Part shown: positions 50,577-59,699 of the stretch, one piece after another
Position numbering within the stretch: position 1 is the first letter of the stretch
Layout of the letters: every line of letters begins with the position of its first letter
Source of the DNA: Candidatus Gastranaerophilales bacterium
GTDB taxonomy: Bacteria; Cyanobacteriota; Vampirovibrionia; Gastranaerophilales; Gastranaerophilaceae
Assembly: GCA_900548405.1 (NCBI GenBank)
Contig: UNSJ01000005.1
Location: 1 to 64,000 of the forward strand
DNA length: 64,000 bases
Reading direction: 5' to 3'
Made by a program: the position numbers and the translations under genes
Notes under the pieces: generated by a model
Told to the model about the DNA's origin: nothing
The model's database searches: none
Seen by the model: the letters and a program-made list of their open reading frames with translations, nothing else

Positions 50577-53372
50577 ATGAAAAATTTTTCTAAAAAAACA
50601 AAGATTATAATATCTGTTGCGGCAATTGGAGCTGTAATTGCTTCTGCGCCTTTTGTTTTGTATTTAAAAGTGATTCCTTATGCTGTTTCAAGTCCTAAGG
50701 TTTTAAGTCATGTTCAAAATATTCTTGATAAACAGGCAGGATTAAAGCTTAATGTGAAAAGTCCTGTTTTAAATACCGCTTTATCACCCGAACTTGAATT
50801 TAAAGTTGAGGAACTATCGTTATATAATAAAGAAAATCAGGCATTACTGGCTGTACAAAATTTTGATACAAAAATTTCTTTTGCTAAAGTATTTAAAAAA
50901 ATTATTATAGTGAAAAAGCTCGGAGCAGATGATATCTATGCAGATATTAATAAGCTTATGGCTCTTGCTCCGCAGCAAAAGCAAGAAACTCAAAAACCTT
51001 CCGACTGGTATTTTGACTTTTTTGATTCGCTTTTATATGTCAAAAAGTCCACAATATTATATGATGCAGGTTCAAACACATTATTAACATTGAATGCAGA
51101 TAATTTAAGGGTTGATAATACTCAAAAAGTTATAAGATATGTGCATTTTGATATTAAAGCAGATATTGAAAAAGCTAAAAAGCACTTAAATATTGCTATT
51201 GCAGATAAAAATACGGTATTTATAAAAGATAAAAAAATATTTGTTCAAAACTGTGTTTTAAATATTAACAAATCAAAAGTTTATTTTAATGCTGATGCTG
51301 ATAAGAAAAACAATTTTAATGTTGAAATATATTCAAATAAATTCGGCATAAAAGATGTAATCGAACTTGTTGAATCAAATATTATCGAAAATAATATTTC
51401 CGAAGTGCTGGCATATTTTAAAGATATTAACGGCAGGTTTGATTTTTTTGTAAAACATAACAATAATTCTTTAAACGGTTTATTAACATTAAATAAAGCT
51501 GATTTAAAAATTGTGCCTGTGAATAATCTGCCTGTAACATTGCAAAAAGGCAGTGTGGTGATGACTAAAAACGATGTTATTTTAAAAGATTTTGAGGGTT
51601 TTTATAATAACAAAAAAGAAAACCGGTTATCATTTAAAGCTACCGTCAATGACTATTTAAAATCAATTGACACTGACCTTGAAGCACATGCTGTTGTTAC
51701 AAATGATTTTGCAAAGAACTATTTCTCAAATCTTGTAGGTGCTCCTGTAACCTTAACAGGCGGCAATACAAAAACAAAGTTAACACTTAAATCAATTAAT
51801 AACAAAATTGATTTGGTCTGGCTTTTCGGTTTAAAACCGGGACAAGATATCCTGCTTGACGGTAATTCATTCAGTCCTGTAAATTACAGAAGAATGCTGA
51901 AAGCTGATTTGCATTTTGAGGATATGCTTCTTGGAATAAAATCAATTAATTATTATATTGCTCCTAATGAAGTTCCAAAGCTGAAAAAGAAACCTCAGCC
52001 TATAATGCAGCTTAGCGGTAACATTGATTTTTCAAAAGGAGATCCGATTGTAAAAGATTTCGGATTTGATATTCCAAAACCTTTGCCGAGCGAATTCTTG
52101 AACCTGTTTACCGGTGAAAAACTATTCAGAAAAGGTACATTCAGCGGTAATCTTAAAGTCGATAACAATGGGAAATATCCTGTAATAGATGGCAATATGT
52201 CAATTGACGGCATGAGAATTCCATCTCAAAGACTCGGAATAAAAAGCGGTAAACTTGTTACTGAAAACGGACTTGTCAGACTTTCCGCAAACGGTAAATG
52301 CAGACGTACGAATTATGATTTTAACGGTGACATCGTCAATGCGATTAAATTCCCTATAATAATAAAAGATGTTAATTTAACTGTGGATAATGTTGATGTA
52401 GAGCGTTTTCTTACTTTATCAAACAGCGCTCCCGTTAAAGAACCTCAGCAGGAAATTGTTCCTATTTCATATACAGTAAGCGATGAAGAGCCTGATGATA
52501 ATGTTCAGACTTTTGATATGGGAAACGTTATTGTTGAAAAGTGCAACTTAAATATCTTAAAAGGATTTTATAAAGGTATAAACTTTGCTGATGTTCATGC
52601 AACAATGTCGCTGGATAAAGACAGTATATTAAAAATGTATTCTAACAGGTTCGAAATTGCAGAGGGGCATTCTTCCGGCAAAGTTGACTGTGATTTAAAG
52701 AACCAAAAATATAATATTGTTTTGGGAATAAAAGATGTTAATTCTGATATAATGGCAACTTCGCTTTTAAATCTGCCGAGAGAAATTTCAGGAAAAGCGA
52801 GCGGATTGATGGAGCTTAGTACAGATAAATCTATGAAGCTGAACGGTTCTATCAAATTTATTGTTCAGAACGGTACAATCGGTAAAATCGGATTGGTTGA
52901 GTATGTTATGAAGTTTGCTGCTTTATTCAGAAATCCGCTTGCAATGATTAGTCCTTCAACATTTTCTGATTTGGTAAATATTCCTGAGGGAAACTTTGAT
53001 AAAATTACAGGCGAACTTTTAATTAAAGATAATGTTGTTAATCGTATGCAGATTAAATCTTATGCGCCTCAGTTAAGCGCTTTTATCGCAGGCAGATATG
53101 ATTTAGAAAACAAAGATGCTTCATTAAGAATATACACAAAATTCAGCAGCCGAAATAAAGGTTTTGCAGGATTTTTGAGAAATATATCTTTAAACAGCCT
53201 TGCTAACAGAGTACCTTTGAGCAGCAGAAATGATGCAAATTATTATTCTGCAGAACTTGAAATGCTTCCGCCGATTGATGCTGACGAGAAAGATTGTCAG
53301 GTATTTCTGACTACTGTTGACTGGGATGTGGAAAATAACAATTTCTTATCATCTTTAAAGAAAATTAAATAA
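50577..53372 (+). CDS. AsmA-family protein
   Basis: A 931-residue AsmA/TamB-like protein. It has an N-terminal membrane helix (residues 10-32), a long beta-rich body with repeated ITGELL- and NGTIG-type strands, and the AsmA C-terminal domain (NGTIGKIGLVEYVMKFAALFRNP, then FDKITGELLIKDNVVNRMQI). Such proteins form lipid-conducting bridges between membranes and affect outer-membrane content. AAGAGG is only two bases from the ATG, so translation may be weak. TATAAT lies 14 bases upstream. Confidence 0.88.
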   Translation: MKNFSKKTKIIISVAAIGAVIASAPFVLYLKVIPYAVSSPKVLSHVQNILDKQAGLKLNVKSPVLNTALSPELEFKVEELSLYNKENQALLAVQNFDTKISFAKVFKKIIIVKKLGADDIYADINKLMALAPQQKQETQKPSDWYFDFFDSLLYVKKSTILYDAGSNTLLTLNADNLRVDNTQKVIRYVHFDIKADIEKAKKHLNIAIADKNTVFIKDKKIFVQNCVLNINKSKVYFNADADKKNNFNVEIYSNKFGIKDVIELVESNIIENNISEVLAYFKDINGRFDFFVKHNNNSLNGLLTLNKADLKIVPVNNLPVTLQKGSVVMTKNDVILKDFEGFYNNKKENRLSFKATVNDYLKSIDTDLEAHAVVTNDFAKNYFSNLVGAPVTLTGGNTKTKLTLKSINNKIDLVWLFGLKPGQDILLDGNSFSPVNYRRMLKADLHFEDMLLGIKSINYYIAPNEVPKLKKKPQPIMQLSGNIDFSKGDPIVKDFGFDIPKPLPSEFLNLFTGEKLFRKGTFSGNLKVDNNGKYPVIDGNMSIDGMRIPSQRLGIKSGKLVTENGLVRLSANGKCRRTNYDFNGDIVNAIKFPIIIKDVNLTVDNVDVERFLTLSNSAPVKEPQQEIVPISYTVSDEEPDDNVQTFDMGNVIVEKCNLNILKGFYKGINFADVHATMSLDKDSILKMYSNRFEIAEGHSSGKVDCDLKNQKYNIVLGIKDVNSDIMATSLLNLPREISGKASGLMELSTDKSMKLNGSIKFIVQNGTIGKIGLVEYVMKFAALFRNPLAMISPSTFSDLVNIPEGNFDKITGELLIKDNVVNRMQIKSYAPQLSAFIAGRYDLENKDASLRIYTKFSSRNKGFAGFLRNISLNSLANRVPLSSRNDANYYSAELEMLPPIDADEKDCQVFLTTVDWDVENNNFLSSLKKIK

Positions 53373-53430
53373 TATATTGTTTGTTTGGGTGTGGGATTAA
53401 TTATTTGCAATCTTGTTTAAATATACTCTT

Positions 53431-53781
53431 ATGAAAGAATTAAAGATAAAAAGAGTATATGAAGCCCCTTCTCTTGATGACGGAGTGAGAATTCTTGTAG
53501 ACAGGCTTTGGCCGCGCGGAATAAAAAAAGAAGATGCTCATATTGATTTTTGGGATAAAGAAATTGCGCCAAGTACAGAATTGAGAGAATGGTTCGGACA
53601 TAAACCAGAACTGTTTGAAGAATTTTCAAAAAAATATATGCAGGAATTAAAGTCGCATGAGGATAGATTAAAAGAAATTAAAGAAATGCTTAAAACTAAA
53701 AATGTAACGCTGGTTTACGGTGCAAAAGATACCAAAGATAATCAAGCTGTGGTTCTTAAAAAAGTTATAGACAAAATTTAA
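53431..53781 (+). CDS. DUF488 family protein (YeaO-like)
   Basis: A 116-residue DUF488 protein. The family core is clear: VYEAPSLDDGVRILVDRLWPRGIKKEDA, then FWDKEIAPSTELREWFGHKPE and VTLVYGAKDTKDNQAVVLK. The start at 53431 (MKELKIKRVY) gives the usual N-terminus, while the frame opens 18 bases earlier. Function unknown. It is a small cytoplasmic protein without obvious partners, convergent with the decarboxylase at 53786 with only four bases between the stop codons. Confidence 0.93.
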   Translation: MKELKIKRVYEAPSLDDGVRILVDRLWPRGIKKEDAHIDFWDKEIAPSTELREWFGHKPELFEEFSKKYMQELKSHEDRLKEIKEMLKTKNVTLVYGAKDTKDNQAVVLKKVIDKI

Positions 53782-53785
53782 AATA

Positions 53786-55417
53786 TTATTTTTTAAACTT
53801 TATCTTAGCGAATTCAGGAATATCTAATTTATCCGTAAACACTTCAATGTAGCACATTTTTGTTTTTTGTTCTGTTTCAGCAAGCTTTAAGAGGTCATCA
53901 AACTCTTTATTTGTCTTTGCTTGTCCTGCAAAAACGTTTTTACCAAAAATTGATGGAAGTTTGGAATAATCCCATTCATTAATATTATTATAATCATCTT
54001 TAGGGTTTTTAGATAGCATTCTTTCAATTGTGTATCCTGAATTGTTTATGACAATAATTACAGGGTGCAGATTGTGCGCAATAATATTGCTGATTTCCTG
54101 CATGGTCAGCTGATGTGCTCCTTCGCCGGTCAAAAGTAGTGTTCTTCTATATGTTTTTGCAAAATTTATCCCCAATGCAGCAGGCGTTCCCCAACCTATT
54201 GAGGCCCAGAAAAACTGATTTTCAAACCTGAATTTGTCCGGAAACTTCATTGGAGCTGTACCGAATAATGCAATTCCCGTATCACAAATGAATATATCAT
54301 TAGGTTTAAGAAATTCCTGTATTCTAGGGTAAAGATATTTAGAATTCAGGTTTTCTATTTTGGTTATGGCGGAGGGCTTATAGCCATGAATTTCAGGAGA
54401 TTTTCTGCTTTTTTGTTTTTTTATACTATCAGAAAGATATTTTAACAAATCTTTCATAAATACATTCTCAAATTTTTGATTTTTTATAATTACATAATTG
54501 CCCTGAATATTTATCATATTGTCAGGATTAAAATCTAAAGGTGCATTGAATGTATTAAAATCACAATATATTGTTCCGATTGAAATTACACAGTCAGATA
54601 TGTTCAAAGAGTCAAGAATATCTTTGCTTAACGTTTTGCCTAAAAAAGTTCCGAGATAATTTTTATGACTTTCGTCAATTATGCCTTTTCCCATTAGAAA
54701 AGAACAAAACTGAATATTTGATTTATTAATAAATCTTTCCGCTTCATATTCAGCATTAAATCTTTTAATAAGACTGTCAGTTATAACTATGGGATTAGAT
54801 GAAGTTTCGATAAATTCTATGATTTTATTGCCTGCTTTTATCAATGCATCTTGTGATGATGTATTAATATGCTGTGGGGGATTATCATCTATTTCCCAAT
54901 TGCAAATGTCTTTTGGAACAGCTATATAAACAGGTTTTTTAGTTCTGATTAGAGTTTCAATGCAGCTGTCAATTTCTTCTTTTATATTGCTGTCTTTTGT
55001 AATATAAGCAGCCTTAGCAGTTACCTTAGAATACATTTCAGCAAAATTGCAGTAATCAGGCGGAGCAAAATTATGGTGAATTATTGATTTTTCTTCAATA
55101 TGCTTTGTTGAAGGTATTCCAACAAGCATAACAACCGGTATGTTTTCCGCATAACAACCTGCTATAGCATTTATGGCAGAAAGTTCGCCAACGCCGTATG
55201 TTGTTATTACGGCACCATAGCCGTTTAATCTTGCATATCCGTCTGCTGCATAGCCTCCGTTAAGCTCATTGGTAGAGCCTATCCATTTTACTTTATGGTT
55301 GTTTTCAACAGAATCTATGATATTAAAGTTGTAATCACCGGGTACTCCAAAGATATTTTTTATGCCTAAATTAGCCAGTTCTTGGATTATATAATCACTT
55401 ACTTTGATTTTTTTCAT
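53786..55417 (-). CDS. Thiamine-diphosphate 2-oxoacid decarboxylase (PDC/IPDC-like)
   Basis: A 543-residue enzyme of the pyruvate/indolepyruvate decarboxylase family. It has the N-terminal Glu in IGSTNELNGGYAADGYARL, the HH pair in IHHNFAPPDY, and the C-terminal TPP domain with LLTGEGAHQLTMQEISN and INNSGYTIERML. The metal motif reads GEG where GDG is usual, and Asn then takes the metal-proximal place as normal. WDYSKLPSIFG is PDC-like. The substrate could be pyruvate or a branched/aromatic 2-oxoacid, giving an aldehyde for reduction. TAAAAT lies seven bases before the ATG. The 155-base gap to the next gene is AT-rich with nothing else recognised. Confidence 0.88.
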   Translation of the reverse strand: MKKIKVSDYIIQELANLGIKNIFGVPGDYNFNIIDSVENNHKVKWIGSTNELNGGYAADGYARLNGYGAVITTYGVGELSAINAIAGCYAENIPVVMLVGIPSTKHIEEKSIIHHNFAPPDYCNFAEMYSKVTAKAAYITKDSNIKEEIDSCIETLIRTKKPVYIAVPKDICNWEIDDNPPQHINTSSQDALIKAGNKIIEFIETSSNPIVITDSLIKRFNAEYEAERFINKSNIQFCSFLMGKGIIDESHKNYLGTFLGKTLSKDILDSLNISDCVISIGTIYCDFNTFNAPLDFNPDNMINIQGNYVIIKNQKFENVFMKDLLKYLSDSIKKQKSRKSPEIHGYKPSAITKIENLNSKYLYPRIQEFLKPNDIFICDTGIALFGTAPMKFPDKFRFENQFFWASIGWGTPAALGINFAKTYRRTLLLTGEGAHQLTMQEISNIIAHNLHPVIIVINNSGYTIERMLSKNPKDDYNNINEWDYSKLPSIFGKNVFAGQAKTNKEFDDLLKLAETEQKTKMCYIEVFTDKLDIPEFAKIKFKK

Positions 55418-55572
55418 AGTATTTATTTTAGTTACTTATTAAATAAATTTAATTCACCAAAAGAGCAGTAAAATTTATTGTAAATTCATCTTTACAATTC
55501 TTATAAAAAGGGCAAAAAAAATTTTTTAGAATGTTTTAATATAATATCTACTAAATTGATAGGAGTATTTTT

Positions 55573-57717
55573 ATGAGAAAATCAAGAATTATTACATTTG
55601 CTGTAGCTGTTGCATTAACTGCTCAAGCAGCTTTCGCAACTAATATCAGCGGAGTTTCGGGAAACAACGGTACGTTCAATATCAATCCTGAAGTTGCAAA
55701 TGGTGATACCGGTTTCAGACAATATGAAAATTTTTATTTATCTAAAGGCGATATAGCAAACTTAATTTTTAAATACGGTAATAGAGATGTAAGCAAATTT
55801 GTTAACCTTGTTGACGGTAAAGTTAACATTCAAGGTATTGTGAACACTATGCGTGACGGTAATTTTTATAACGGACATGCGATATTCATTTCTCCAAACG
55901 GTATGGTCGTTGGAGAAAGCGGTGTTTTGAACGTAGGTTCATTATCTGTTTTAACTCCGTCAAATTCAACTTATGACAAATTAAAAGCTAATCCTACTGC
56001 TATGAAATTAAAAGATGTTCAAAATGAAACTAACGCCGATATTTTAATCAGAGGTAAAGTCTTAGCAAGAGATAATGTTAACCTCCAAGGTGCTCACGTA
56101 ATCCTTCCGGAAGGGTCAACTATCCTTAACGGCGTTCAAGACAATGTTGTAATTAAAACTCAAGAACAAGCTAACGAAATTTTATTTAAAAACTTAGTAA
56201 ATACTCTTGATATGAATACAGGTGAAACTGAAATCAGAGATGGCAAAATCGTTATCAAATCCGATGCAAAAGAAGGCGGAATTAATATCAGAGGCGATGT
56301 TTACAATATGAACAAGGGCAGTATCAAAGTAGTAAATAATCAAGGTACTGACGGTATTAAAGTTACAGGCGGAGTTTACAACAAAAACGGCGACCTGGCT
56401 TTAGTTAACAACGCCGGTAAAACTCTTGTAAAAGGTACTTTACTGAACCAAAACGGAACATTATTGGTTTCTGATAACGGTGAAGGTATCCACTTGAATT
56501 CAGGTTCTTTAATCTCAAGTGACGGCGTTTTAAGCATTACAAACAAAGGTACTAACGGATTGTCAATGTACGGTGATGTTGTTGCGAACGGAAATGCTGC
56601 AATTGTTAACCACAAAGGCAATATGTACGTTGCCGGTAAAGTTGATTTAAAAGGAAATTCAACTGCAAACATTGTTAACGCTGCTAAAGATAACAGCAAA
56701 TTCCAAATCGCTTCTTCAGGAAGTATTAAATCAGATAACAAAATTTATATGGAAAATAAAGCTGACGGCGGAATGTTCATCAACGGTGAAGTTACAGCTG
56801 CTAAAAACTTAAATATGGTTAACAAAGCTGGTGATTTCACAGTTAATAACAAAATTGCAGTTACAGAAGGCAACCTGACTGTTAACAACGCAGGAAATAA
56901 ATTGGCAGTTGCTTCAAAAGGGTCAATCGGTACAACTAACGGCAACCTTGTAGTTAAAAACTCAGGTGCTAACGGTATGATTATCGACGGTACAGTCAGC
57001 AAATCAGGTGACGGTGTAACTTCTATTTACAATACAAACGGTGAAATGAGAATTAACGGTAAAGTTGATGTAAAAGACAGTAACTTGGGTATTGTAAACA
57101 AAGGTTCAGGATTAGTAATTGGTAAAAATGCTCAAATCAGCAATTACGGAACTAAAGAAGGTACTGAAAGCTCAACAAATATTATTAACACCGGTGAAGA
57201 CGGCCTTATGATGTACGGTAAAATTGCAACAGATAAAACATTAAATATCTACAACGATAACGGTAAAATGGTTATCAACGGTGATATTAACAATGAAGGC
57301 GCAGATACTAACATCTATGGCAGACGCGAAAGCACAGGTATTTATGTAACTAAAAACTCTCACATTACGAATAATATTATCAGCACTGATGCAGACGGCA
57401 AAGTTGTTGTAAAACCTGCATACACAGGCGATGTAATTATCAGAAACGTAACAGGTAATGACGGACTTATTATTGACGGTCAAGTTGCAGGATACAAAAA
57501 CGTTAACATCACAAACAATAAAGGTAATACAATTTTAAGCGGCAGCGTTGAAGCTAAAGATACTGCAAAATTTGTTTCAACTTCTACTGACGGTGAAGTT
57601 AACTTAAATAAAGGCGCTAAAGTTGAAGCTGCTGATATTAAATATGGTTTAATCAGAGGCTCTCACGTAAATAACAAAGGTGCTCAAATAATTAAAAGAA
57701 ATTTAAGCTCACTATAA
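55573..57717 (+). CDS. Filamentous adhesin, LktA/hemagglutinin-like (first)
   Basis: A 714-residue surface protein. A signal peptide ends near AQAAFA (residue 22). The next 130 residues form a TPS-like beta-helix cap (NGTFNINPEVANGDTGFRQYENFYLSKGDIANLIF, then SPNGMVVGESGVLNVGSL), as in filamentous hemagglutinin secretion domains. The remainder is a right-handed beta-helix of about 20-residue rungs (NxxGxLxVxNxGxDGL..GxV). It is secreted but no C-terminal anchor or partner TpsB is nearby. It shares its layout with the truncated adhesin at 62899. AGGAG lies about nine bases before the ATG. Confidence 0.85.
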   Translation: MRKSRIITFAVAVALTAQAAFATNISGVSGNNGTFNINPEVANGDTGFRQYENFYLSKGDIANLIFKYGNRDVSKFVNLVDGKVNIQGIVNTMRDGNFYNGHAIFISPNGMVVGESGVLNVGSLSVLTPSNSTYDKLKANPTAMKLKDVQNETNADILIRGKVLARDNVNLQGAHVILPEGSTILNGVQDNVVIKTQEQANEILFKNLVNTLDMNTGETEIRDGKIVIKSDAKEGGINIRGDVYNMNKGSIKVVNNQGTDGIKVTGGVYNKNGDLALVNNAGKTLVKGTLLNQNGTLLVSDNGEGIHLNSGSLISSDGVLSITNKGTNGLSMYGDVVANGNAAIVNHKGNMYVAGKVDLKGNSTANIVNAAKDNSKFQIASSGSIKSDNKIYMENKADGGMFINGEVTAAKNLNMVNKAGDFTVNNKIAVTEGNLTVNNAGNKLAVASKGSIGTTNGNLVVKNSGANGMIIDGTVSKSGDGVTSIYNTNGEMRINGKVDVKDSNLGIVNKGSGLVIGKNAQISNYGTKEGTESSTNIINTGEDGLMMYGKIATDKTLNIYNDNGKMVINGDINNEGADTNIYGRRESTGIYVTKNSHITNNIISTDADGKVVVKPAYTGDVIIRNVTGNDGLIIDGQVAGYKNVNITNNKGNTILSGSVEAKDTAKFVSTSTDGEVNLNKGAKVEAADIKYGLIRGSHVNNKGAQIIKRNLSSL

Positions 57718-57739
57718 GAAATTAAATTTATAAACAGAT

Positions 57740-57770
57740 AAGAGGAATATCTTTTGATATTCCTCTTTTT
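57740..57770 (+). terminator. Terminator of the first adhesin
   Basis: A perfect 12-base stem AAGAGGAATATC / GATATTCCTCTT with a TTTT loop and T run. Confidence 0.92.
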
Positions 57771-57868
57771 GTTATAGTTCTTTAAAAAAAAATTTTTAAA
57801 AGTACTTGACTGATAGCTGCTCTCAAGAATTAAAATAAGAAATATACATGGAAAGGAGAGATTAAAAC

Positions 57869-59638
57869 ATGGTTTTAGAAAAAATTAATTACCCTTCAGA
57901 TTTAAAAAATCTGAATATTGAAGAAATGAATACCCTGTCAGATGAAATGAGAGATTTAATCATTAAAAAGGTTAATAGTACAGGCGGTCACTTGGGACCG
58001 AATTTAGGAATAATTGAAGCAACTGTTGCACTTCATTATGTTTTCAATTCACCGGTTGATAAGATAATTTATGATGTTTCGCATCAATGTTATCCTCACA
58101 AAATTCTTACCGGAAGAAAAGAAGGTTTTACCGATTCCGATAAGTATCATATATATACAGGCTACACAGCGCCGGAAGAAAGCGTGCATGATATATTTAA
58201 GGTCGGACACACTTCAACATCAGTAAGTCTAGCAGTAGGGGCTGCTAAGGCGCGTGATTTAAAAGGTGAAACAGGAAATGTTATTGCTCTTATAGGTGAT
58301 GGTTCATTAAGCGGAGGAGAGGCGTATGAGGGCTTTAACAACGCTGCTGTTTTGGGAAGTAATATAATAATTGTCGTAAACGATAATGATATGTCTATTG
58401 CTGAAAATCAAGGCGGTTTATATCAAAATTTAAAACTTTTAAGAGATACACAAGGCAAAGCAGAATCTAATTTCTTTAAAACATTGGGATTTGATTATTA
58501 TTATGTAGGCGAAGGTAACAATGTTGAGAAGTTAATAGAAACCTTCAAAAAAGTTAAGGATTTAAATCACCCTGTTGTTGTACATATTCATACCGTAAAA
58601 GGTCTTGGACTTGCTGCTGCTGAGCAGGATAAAGAAGCTTTCCACTGGATTCTGCCTCATACTCTTGATAAAAAAGAAGATGTAAAATCTGTTTTTACTG
58701 AAAGTTATGAGTCTGTTACTACCGATTATATTTTGAAAAAAGCGGAAAAAGATTCATCAATTATTGCAATTTCGCCTGCAACTCCCGGAGCTTATGGGTT
58801 TACACGCGAATTCAGAAATAAACTAGGTAAACAATATACTGATGTTGGTATTGCAGAAGAACACGCAACAGCTTATGCATCGGCTATGGCTAAATGCGGT
58901 GCAAAACCTATTCTGGCAATATTAAGTTCGTTTGTTCAAAGAACTTATGACCAGCTTTCTCAGGACCTTTGCCTGAATAATTCACCTGCTTCAATTTTAG
59001 TTTACTGGGGTGCTTTATCAAGCGGAGATGCTACGCATTTAGGCTCTTTTGATATTCCTTTAATGAGTAATATTCCTAATTTGGTTTATTTGGCGCCTGC
59101 TTGCAAAGAGGAATATCTCAAAATGCTTGATTGGTCAGTTGAACAAAATGATTATCCTGTTGCAATTCGTGTACCGTTCGGACAATTTGTTTCAACTGGA
59201 GTTGAAGACAAAACAGATTATTCTCAGCTAAACAAATATAAAGTTGAAGAAGAAGGAAGTGAGGTTGCAATAATTGCATTAGGTTCATTCTTCAAGCTCG
59301 GAAAAGAAGTCAGAGAGTATATGAAAGATAAACTTGGAATTAATGCAACGTTAATTAATCCTAAGTTTATCACGGGAATTGACGAAAAACTTCTTGAATC
59401 ATTAAAAGATAGTCATAAGCTTGTAATTACACTTGAAGACGGTATTCTTGACGGCGGCTTCGGTGAAAAGATTGCTCGTTTTTATGGTAATTCAGATATT
59501 AAAGTTTTAAACTTTGGCGGGCTTAAAGAATTTACCGATAGAGTTCCGCTTGATGAGTTATATCAGCGTTATCATTTGACAAAAGAGCTTATAACACAAG
59601 ATACGGCTGAATGTTTAAGCTTAGCCTCCGTTAAATAA
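57869..59638 (+). CDS. 1-deoxy-D-xylulose-5-phosphate synthase-like transketolase
   Basis: A 589-residue TPP enzyme of the DXS family. GGHLGPNLGIIEATVALHYVF, VSHQCYPHKILTGR, GHTSTSVSLAVG, GDGSLSGGEAYEGF and VVNDNDMSIAENQGGLY lie in the first domain. The catalytic-type Glu is in DVGIAEEHATAYA near 330. It is not a classic DXS: the DRAG(L)VG segment reads YWGALSSGDATH and HG in the YHG motif is HW. The sequence fits the DXS-like paralogues of lactic acid bacteria. It may still make DXP, needed by pdxJ, or act on another ketose donor. GGAGAG precedes the ATG. Confidence 0.8.
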   Translation: MVLEKINYPSDLKNLNIEEMNTLSDEMRDLIIKKVNSTGGHLGPNLGIIEATVALHYVFNSPVDKIIYDVSHQCYPHKILTGRKEGFTDSDKYHIYTGYTAPEESVHDIFKVGHTSTSVSLAVGAAKARDLKGETGNVIALIGDGSLSGGEAYEGFNNAAVLGSNIIIVVNDNDMSIAENQGGLYQNLKLLRDTQGKAESNFFKTLGFDYYYVGEGNNVEKLIETFKKVKDLNHPVVVHIHTVKGLGLAAAEQDKEAFHWILPHTLDKKEDVKSVFTESYESVTTDYILKKAEKDSSIIAISPATPGAYGFTREFRNKLGKQYTDVGIAEEHATAYASAMAKCGAKPILAILSSFVQRTYDQLSQDLCLNNSPASILVYWGALSSGDATHLGSFDIPLMSNIPNLVYLAPACKEEYLKMLDWSVEQNDYPVAIRVPFGQFVSTGVEDKTDYSQLNKYKVEEEGSEVAIIALGSFFKLGKEVREYMKDKLGINATLINPKFITGIDEKLLESLKDSHKLVITLEDGILDGGFGEKIARFYGNSDIKVLNFGGLKEFTDRVPLDELYQRYHLTKELITQDTAECLSLASVK

Positions 59639-59640
59639 GG

Positions 59641-59676
59641 AATAAGGGCTCAATTAAGAGCCCTTATTTTTTTTCT
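59641..59676 (+). terminator. Terminator of the DXS-like gene
   Basis: A perfect 11-base stem AATAAGGGCTC / GAGCCCTTATT with an AATTAA loop and a T run. Confidence 0.92.
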
Positions 59677-59699
59677 ATGGAGAAGTATATAAATTATTT

